From assembly GCA_052115395.1 (NCBI GenBank), contig JBFRGO010000001.1: 64,000 bases of DNA; one strand, written 5' to 3'. Made by a program: the position numbers and the translations under genes. This DNA comes from Noviluteimonas sp052115395 (GTDB lineage Bacteria > Pseudomonadota > Gammaproteobacteria > Xanthomonadales > Xanthomonadaceae). Each line of letters opens with the position of its first letter. Within the stretch, counting starts at the first letter, position 1. Under the pieces are notes generated by a model that saw nothing but the letters and a program-made list of their open reading frames with translations, was not told the origin of the DNA and ran no database searches. This document shows positions 59,266 to 64,000 of this stretch, piece by piece.

Positions 59266-61866
59266 GTGTCCCTCCACGAATCGATCGACCCGCGCGCCGC
59301 CGCGCGCAACGACGCCCATACGCCGCTCATGCGCCAGTTCTTCGCCGCCAAGGCGGAGCACCCGGACGTGCTGCTGTTCTTCCGCATGGGCGACTTCTAC
59401 GAACTGTTCTTCGACGACGCACGCAAGGCCGCGCGCCTGCTCGACATCACGCTGACCCAGCGCGGTTCGTCCGCGGGCCAGCCGATCCCGATGGCGGGCG
59501 TGCCGGTGCATGCGTACGAGGGCTATCTCGCGCGGCTGGTCGCATTGGGCGAGTCGGTCGCGATCTGCGAACAGATCGGCGATCCGGCCACGTCGAAGGG
59601 CCTGGTCGAACGCAAGGTCGTCCGCATCGTCACGCCGGGCACAGTCACCGACGAAGCCTTGTTGTCCGAACGCCGCGACACGCTCCTGCTCGCCCTCTCG
59701 CGCGACAAGCGCGGTTACGGGCTTGCCTGGATGGATCTGTCGAGCGGCCGCTTCCTGGTCAACGAAGTCGACGGCGACGACGCGCTCGACGCGGAAATCG
59801 CGCGCCTCGAACCGGCCGAAGTCCTCGTGCCCGACGAAGACGGCGTCCCCGCTTCGCTCCTGGCGCGCACCGGCGTGCGACGCCGCCCACCGTGGTTGTT
59901 CGACGCCGACAGCGGCCGCCGACAACTCCTGCAATTCTTCGGCCTGCACGACCTCACCGGCTTCGGCATCGAAGACCGTCCGCGCGCGATCGCCGCCGCC
60001 GGCGCGCTGCTGGGTTACGTAGAGGAAACGCAGAAGCAACGACTGCCGCACCTGTCGTCGATCGCGCTGGAAGCCAGCGACGGCGCGATCGCGATGAACG
60101 CCGCCACGCGCCGACATCTGGAACTGGATACGCGCGTCGACGGCGACGTGCGCACCACCCTGCTCGGCGTGCTGGATTCGACGATCACGCCGATGGGTGG
60201 CCGCCTGTTGCGCCGCTGGCTGCATCGTCCCCTGCGCGACCGGCGCATCGTCGGCGAGCGCCACCACGCGGTCGCGACGCTGATCGACCAGCGCGGCGAT
60301 GTTGCCCTGCGCGAACGCTTCCGCGCACTCGGCGACCTCGAACGCATCCTGACGCGCGTGGCGCTGCGCAGTGCGCGCCCGCGCGACCTGTCGACCTTGC
60401 GCGACGGCCTGAACCTGCTGCCCGACGTCCGCGGCGTCCTCGCGCCGCTGGATTCCCCGCGTCTGCAGGCACTCGCCGACGCGCTGGGCGAGCACGCCGC
60501 GCATGCGGCCCTGCTCGCTTCGGCGATCGTCCCGCAACCGCCGGTGCTCGCACGCGACGGCGGCATCTTCGCCGAAGGCTACGACGCCGAACTCGACGAA
60601 CTGCGGCGCCTGTCGACGAACGCCGATCAATTCCTCGTCGACCTCGAAGCCCGCGAGCGCGCCGCCAGCGGCATCGCGACGCTGAAGGTCGGCTACAACC
60701 GCGTCCACGGTTATTTCATCGAGATCAGCAAGGGCCAGGCCGACAAGGCGCCGACGCACTACACGCGCCGCCAGACGCTGACCGGCGCCGAGCGCTACAT
60801 CACCGAGGAACTCAAGCAATTCGAGGACAAGGTGCTCTCCGCGCGCGAACGTTCGCTCGCGCGCGAGAAGCTGTTGTACGAAGGCTTGCTCGATGCCTTG
60901 AACCAGGACCTGGAAGCGCTCAAGCGTTGCGCTTCGGCATTGTCCGAACTCGACGTGCTCGCGTGTTTCGCCGACCGCGCGCAGGTGCTGGACTGGTCGC
61001 GCCCGGAACTGCGCGACGCACCGGGCCTGTGCATCGAACGCGGCCGCCATCCGGTGGTCGAAGCGGTGCGCAACGAACCGTTCGAACCCAACGACCTGGT
61101 GTTCGACGACGCGGTGCGCATGCGCGTGATCACCGGACCGAACATGGGCGGCAAGTCCACGTACATGCGGCAGAACGCGTTGATCGTGCTGCTCGCGCAC
61201 ATCGGCAGCTTCGTGCCGGCATCGCGCGCGCAGATCGGGCCGATCGACCGCATCCTCACGCGCATCGGCGCCGGCGACGACCTCGCGCGCGGGCAGTCGA
61301 CCTTCATGGTCGAAATGGCGGAGACCAGCTACATCCTCCACCACGCGACGAGCGAGTCGCTGGTGCTGATGGACGAAATCGGGCGCGGGACGTCGACCTA
61401 CGACGGCCTCGCGTTGGCCGATGCGTGCGCGCGCCATCTGGCGGCGGTCAATCGCAGCTACACCTTGTTCGCGACGCATTACTTCGAACTGACCGCACTC
61501 GCCGAACCGGGGAGCGGCATCGCCAACGTGCACCTCGACGCCGTCGAACATGGCGACACGCTGGTCTTCATGCACGCGGTCAAGGACGGGCCGGCCAATC
61601 GCAGTTTCGGTTTGCAGGTCGCCGCGCTCGCGGGCTTGCCCAAGTCGGTGGTGCGGCAGGCGCGCGGGCGCTTGGCGGAACTCGAACAACAGGGACGCGA
61701 CGCGCCGACGATGCCGCTAACGGTCGAAGCGCTGGAATCGCCGCAGCAGTTCGGTTTGTTCGCGCCTTCGTCGGCGGCGCTGGAAGCCCTGGCGGGAATC
61801 GAACCGGACGAGCTCACGCCGCGGCAGGCGCTGGAAGCGCTGTATCGGTTGAAGGGGCTGGTGTAA
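59266..61866 (+). CDS. mutS: DNA mismatch repair protein MutS
   Basis: Recognises mismatches and starts repair with MutL. It has 866 residues from GTG 59266, which puts the conserved DAHTPLMRQFFAAKAEHPDV at the right distance from the start. No good ribosome site precedes it, so ATG 59329 is the next choice but would cut the mismatch domain. The mismatch-reading FYE is in FRMGDFYELFF, Walker A is GPNMGGKST, Walker B is LMDEIGRGTSTYDG, and THYFEL follows. It diverges from the CinA gene. Confidence 0.96.
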   Translation: MSLHESIDPRAAARNDAHTPLMRQFFAAKAEHPDVLLFFRMGDFYELFFDDARKAARLLDITLTQRGSSAGQPIPMAGVPVHAYEGYLARLVALGESVAICEQIGDPATSKGLVERKVVRIVTPGTVTDEALLSERRDTLLLALSRDKRGYGLAWMDLSSGRFLVNEVDGDDALDAEIARLEPAEVLVPDEDGVPASLLARTGVRRRPPWLFDADSGRRQLLQFFGLHDLTGFGIEDRPRAIAAAGALLGYVEETQKQRLPHLSSIALEASDGAIAMNAATRRHLELDTRVDGDVRTTLLGVLDSTITPMGGRLLRRWLHRPLRDRRIVGERHHAVATLIDQRGDVALRERFRALGDLERILTRVALRSARPRDLSTLRDGLNLLPDVRGVLAPLDSPRLQALADALGEHAAHAALLASAIVPQPPVLARDGGIFAEGYDAELDELRRLSTNADQFLVDLEARERAASGIATLKVGYNRVHGYFIEISKGQADKAPTHYTRRQTLTGAERYITEELKQFEDKVLSARERSLAREKLLYEGLLDALNQDLEALKRCASALSELDVLACFADRAQVLDWSRPELRDAPGLCIERGRHPVVEAVRNEPFEPNDLVFDDAVRMRVITGPNMGGKSTYMRQNALIVLLAHIGSFVPASRAQIGPIDRILTRIGAGDDLARGQSTFMVEMAETSYILHHATSESLVLMDEIGRGTSTYDGLALADACARHLAAVNRSYTLFATHYFELTALAEPGSGIANVHLDAVEHGDTLVFMHAVKDGPANRSFGLQVAALAGLPKSVVRQARGRLAELEQQGRDAPTMPLTVEALESPQQFGLFAPSSAALEALAGIEPDELTPRQALEALYRLKGLV

Positions 61867-61868
61867 GG

Positions 61869-62285
61869 CTACAACGCGTCGATGTCGCCGAGCGCGCGGA
61901 TCAAACGTCGCGCGCGCTTGTCGGGTTTGGTTTCCGGCGCCTTGTAACCGGCGCGTTCGGCCGCGCGCGTTGCACGTTCGGCCGCGCGGCGTTCGCGCGA
62001 TTGAACGCTTTCTTCGTACAAGGCCTGCGCGACCTTCGCCGGCCCGCGCGTATCGGACAAACCGCGCACGTGGATCTCGAAGCGTTCCTCGCCGCGCACG
62101 ATCGTCATCGCTTCGTCGACGTGCACTTGCCGCGAGGCTTTCGCCCGTTGTCCGGCGATCTCGACCTTGCCGTTCTCGATGGCCTGCTTGGCCAGGCTGC
62201 GCGTCTTGTAGAAGCGCGCGGCCCAAAGCCAGACGTCGATGCGGACGCCGGGTTGCGGCGCGGTGGCGGTGTGTTCGGTCGTCAC
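61869..62285 (-). CDS. hslR: Heat shock protein 15 (S4 domain)
   Basis: Binds 50S subunits carrying stalled nascent chains. It has 138 residues from GTG 62285. The S4 RNA-binding domain (about 15-80) reads RIDVWLWAARFYKTRSLAKQ and NGKVEIAGQRAKASRQV. A basic, Arg-rich C-terminus follows. It converges on mutS with a 2-bp gap and lies behind the rplS terminator. Confidence 0.9.
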   Translation of the reverse strand: MTTEHTATAPQPGVRIDVWLWAARFYKTRSLAKQAIENGKVEIAGQRAKASRQVHVDEAMTIVRGEERFEIHVRGLSDTRGPAKVAQALYEESVQSRERRAAERATRAAERAGYKAPETKPDKRARRLIRALGDIDAL

Positions 62286-62299
62286 GGGTCTATATAAAC

Positions 62300-62327
62300 A
62301 AAACGACCGCCAAAAGGCGGTCGTTTC
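62300..62327 (-). terminator. Terminator of the rplS-trmD-rimM operon
   Basis: AAACGACCGCC-AAAA-GGCGGTCGTTT: on the minus strand the stem is followed by TTTTGTTT, about 20 bp after the rplS stop. Confidence 0.88.
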
Positions 62328-62348
62328 GGGTGCATCGTGCGGGGAAGC

Positions 62349-62762
62349 TTACTGCTGGGCAGCAGCGGCGGCGGCCGCAGCGGCCTTGGCCTTCGCGTTG
62401 CCGGCCAGGTCTTCCTTGATGCGCGCAGCCTTGCCTTCCAGGCCACGGAGGTAATACAGCTTGCCCGAGCGGACGTCGCCGCGGCGCTTGACTTCGACCG
62501 AGTCGATGGCGGCGCTGTGGGTCTGGAACACGCGCTCGACGCCGTAGCCGTGCGAGATCTTGCGCACGGTGAAAGCGGAGTTCAGGCCGGCGTTCTTCTT
62601 GCCGATGACCACGCCTTCATAGGCCTGGATGCGTTCGCGGTTGCCTTCCTTGACCTTGACGTTCACCACGACGGTGTCGCCGGGGCCGAAATCGGGCAGC
62701 TGGCGCTGGATCTGGTCGGTTTCGAAGTTCTGCAGCAGCGTATTGAGCGAGGGCTTGTTCAT
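62349..62762 (-). CDS. rplS: 50S ribosomal protein L19
   Basis: Ribosomal protein at the 30S-50S interface. The 137-residue protein has the opening LLQNFETDQIQRQLPDFGPGDTVVVNV and the family block RIQAYEGVVIGKKNAGLNSAFTVRKI. The C-terminus is an unusual poly-Ala tail (KAKAAAAAAAAAQQ) of about 20 residues beyond the E. coli length. It is the last gene of rimM-trmD-rplS. Confidence 0.97.
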   Translation of the reverse strand: MNKPSLNTLLQNFETDQIQRQLPDFGPGDTVVVNVKVKEGNRERIQAYEGVVIGKKNAGLNSAFTVRKISHGYGVERVFQTHSAAIDSVEVKRRGDVRSGKLYYLRGLEGKAARIKEDLAGNAKAKAAAAAAAAAQQ

Positions 62763-62909
62763 GGGACGGCCTGTTGGTGTTCGCGCAGCTGCGCGACGCT
62801 TGTTATCGGGCACCAGCGGAGGGCCGGTACCGGGGCTGTTGGAGCGAAGCCGCACATTCTAGCGGGCCATTGGGGCCCAATGCCAGCTTTTCTTTTGAGA
62901 AGCCGGGAG

Positions 62910-63677
62910 TTACGCGTCGCCGTCGGGTTCTTCGATGCCCCGCATGTAACGGGCCCGGAAGTCCTCGAGCAGGCCGCGGTCGGCCTTGGGCAGGGCCTGT
63001 TCATCCAGCAGGTCCGGCCGGCGCAGCCAGGTGCGGCCGAGGCTTTCCATCCGCCGCCAGCGGGCGATCTGGGCGTGGTTGCCCGAGAGCAGCACGTCCG
63101 GGACCTTCCCGAGCGGGTGTTCGACCGGCCGCGTGTAGTGCGGGCAATCGAGCAGGCCCCCTTCGAAACTGTCCTGCAGCGCCGATTCGGCGTCGTTCAG
63201 CGCGCCCTCCTGGAGCCGGGCGACGGCGTCGACGAGGACCGCCGCGGCGAGCTCGCCACCGGAGAGCACGTAATCGCCGATGGACAACTCTTCGTCGACT
63301 TCGGCTTCGATCAGGCGCTCATCGACGCCTTCATAGCGGCCGCACAACAGGACCAAACGCGGCAGCGCCCCGAGCTCGCGCACCTTCGCCTGCGTCAGGC
63401 GCGTGCCCTGCGGGGTGAGGTAAACCACGTGCGCCTCGAGCGGATCGGCGGCGCGCGCGGCGGCGATGGCATCGCGCAGCGGATCGATCAGCATCACCAT
63501 GCCGGGGCCACCGCCGAACGGGCGGTCGTCCACGCGGCGGTAATTGCCGGGCGCGTAATCGCGCGGGTTCCACCCATGCAGCGACAGCAAGCCGCGTTCC
63601 TGCGCCCGCCCGACCACACCGAAGGCCGCGCATTGCGCGACGAATTCCGGGAACAGGCTGACGATGTCGACGCGCAT
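62910..63677 (-). CDS. trmD: tRNA (guanine(37)-N1)-methyltransferase
   Basis: SAM-dependent knotted methyltransferase that prevents +1 frameshifting. It has 255 residues. MRVDIVSLFPEFV, DDRPFGGGPGMVM and the trefoil-knot motifs LLCGRYEGVDERL and YVLSGGELAA are intact. It lies 2 bp after rimM. The 147-bp gap to rplS holds no gene. Confidence 0.97.
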   Translation of the reverse strand: MRVDIVSLFPEFVAQCAAFGVVGRAQERGLLSLHGWNPRDYAPGNYRRVDDRPFGGGPGMVMLIDPLRDAIAAARAADPLEAHVVYLTPQGTRLTQAKVRELGALPRLVLLCGRYEGVDERLIEAEVDEELSIGDYVLSGGELAAAVLVDAVARLQEGALNDAESALQDSFEGGLLDCPHYTRPVEHPLGKVPDVLLSGNHAQIARWRRMESLGRTWLRRPDLLDEQALPKADRGLLEDFRARYMRGIEEPDGDA

Positions 63678-63679
63678 GC

Positions 63680-64000
63680 TCAGAAGTCCGCGTCCCAGTC
63701 GACGGTGACCACGCCGGCATCGAAATCGACGGATTTGACGTAGTCCGGTTCGACGAACGGAATCATGCGTTCGCGATCGCCCTGCGCTACGAGCACGTCG
63801 TTGGCGCCGGTGGAAAACAGGTGGGAAACGGTGCCGAACGCCACGCCTTCCAGGTTCACCACGCGCAGGCCCTCGAGGTCGACCCAGTAATACTCGCCGG
63901 GCGCCGGTGGCGGCAGCGTGGAGCGCGGGACGTAGAGTTCGGTGCCGCGCAGTGCGTCGGCGGCGTCGCGGTCGGCGATGTCCGGAAGCACGGCGACGAC
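63680..64000 (-). CDS. rimM: 16S rRNA processing protein RimM (partial, cut by right edge)
   Basis: Binds ribosomal protein S19 and assists 30S assembly. Only the C-terminal part (107 codons) is in the window, and the frame continues past 64000. The conserved PRC-barrel segment reads YYWVDLEGLRVVNLEGVAFGTVSHLFSTGANDVLVAQGDRERMIPFV (quoted in parts: GEYYWVDLEG, LFSTGANDVLV). The rimM-trmD-rplS order is the usual one, so rpsP is expected just beyond. Confidence 0.92.
   Translation of the reverse strand, partial: VVAVLPDIADRDAADALRGTELYVPRSTLPPPAPGEYYWVDLEGLRVVNLEGVAFGTVSHLFSTGANDVLVAQGDRERMIPFVEPDYVKSVDFDAGVVTVDWDADF

Overview
The window is a GC-rich, densely coding chromosome segment from a gammaproteobacterium of the Xanthomonadales, most like Lysobacter, Luteimonas or Xanthomonas. 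Evidence for this is the gene order asd-fimV-truA-trpF-trpB, the order lexA-recA-recX-alaS-csrA-tRNA-Ser-tRNA-Arg, a LexA operator of the Xanthomonas type (TTAGTAGTATTACTGCTAA), and a small protein resembling the Xanthomonadaceae XAC0095 group. Almost everything is housekeeping. I see no transposase, integrase, prophage, CRISPR array, plasmid gene or defence island.

Layout. 1-9508 holds amino-acid and envelope genes, nearly all on the minus strand: a DUF3144-like gene, trpB, trpF, truA, fimV, asd, aroC and prmB, then divergent plus-strand sco and psd. 9509-11591 is the only accessory-looking stretch. Its one likely gene is an 86-residue protein; the rest is three copies of a structured interspersed repeat, a 42-bp tandem array and a hairpin-rich leader. 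11592-22841 carries a MltD-like transglycosylase, a HerA-like ATPase with a lipoprotein and a membrane protein, greB/rimO facing each other, a dienelactone hydrolase/HIT pair, an RDD protein, dcd, apbC and a DUF2147 protein.

22937-35679 carries metG, an RnfB-like ferredoxin, VOC, TraB/GumN and DUF1684 proteins, then mutL, an AMIN amidase, tsaE and nnrD, with queG diverging from nnrD and pgi convergent with queG. 35691-39722 is the minus-strand run pcnB-folK-panB-panC-panD, in which panBC make pantoate and pantothenate and panD supplies beta-alanine. tRNA-Glu(CTC) and fdxA follow, then bamC-like/dapA diverging from gcvR-bcp-phoH-thiD-hydrolase, a tightly overlapping plus-strand run. An ECF sigma factor and its anti-sigma factor precede tRNA-Arg(CCT), then an ALDH7 dehydrogenase, pyrD, murB and an EamA transporter.

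52668-59137 is the regulatory and SOS block on the minus strand: tRNA-Arg(ACG), tRNA-Ser(GCT), csrA, alaS, recX, recA, lexA and a CinA-domain protein, with mutS diverging. The window ends with hslR and the conserved rplS-trmD-rimM operon; rimM is cut by the window edge.

The most interesting material is the 9.5-11.6 kb repeat region. A long hairpin there differs between repeat copies by paired, base-pair-preserving substitutions, beside a 63-bp core identical in all copies. Regulatory details also worth checking are a predicted leaderless lexA and queG, the recA-recX hairpin, and GGA motifs in the csrA leader.
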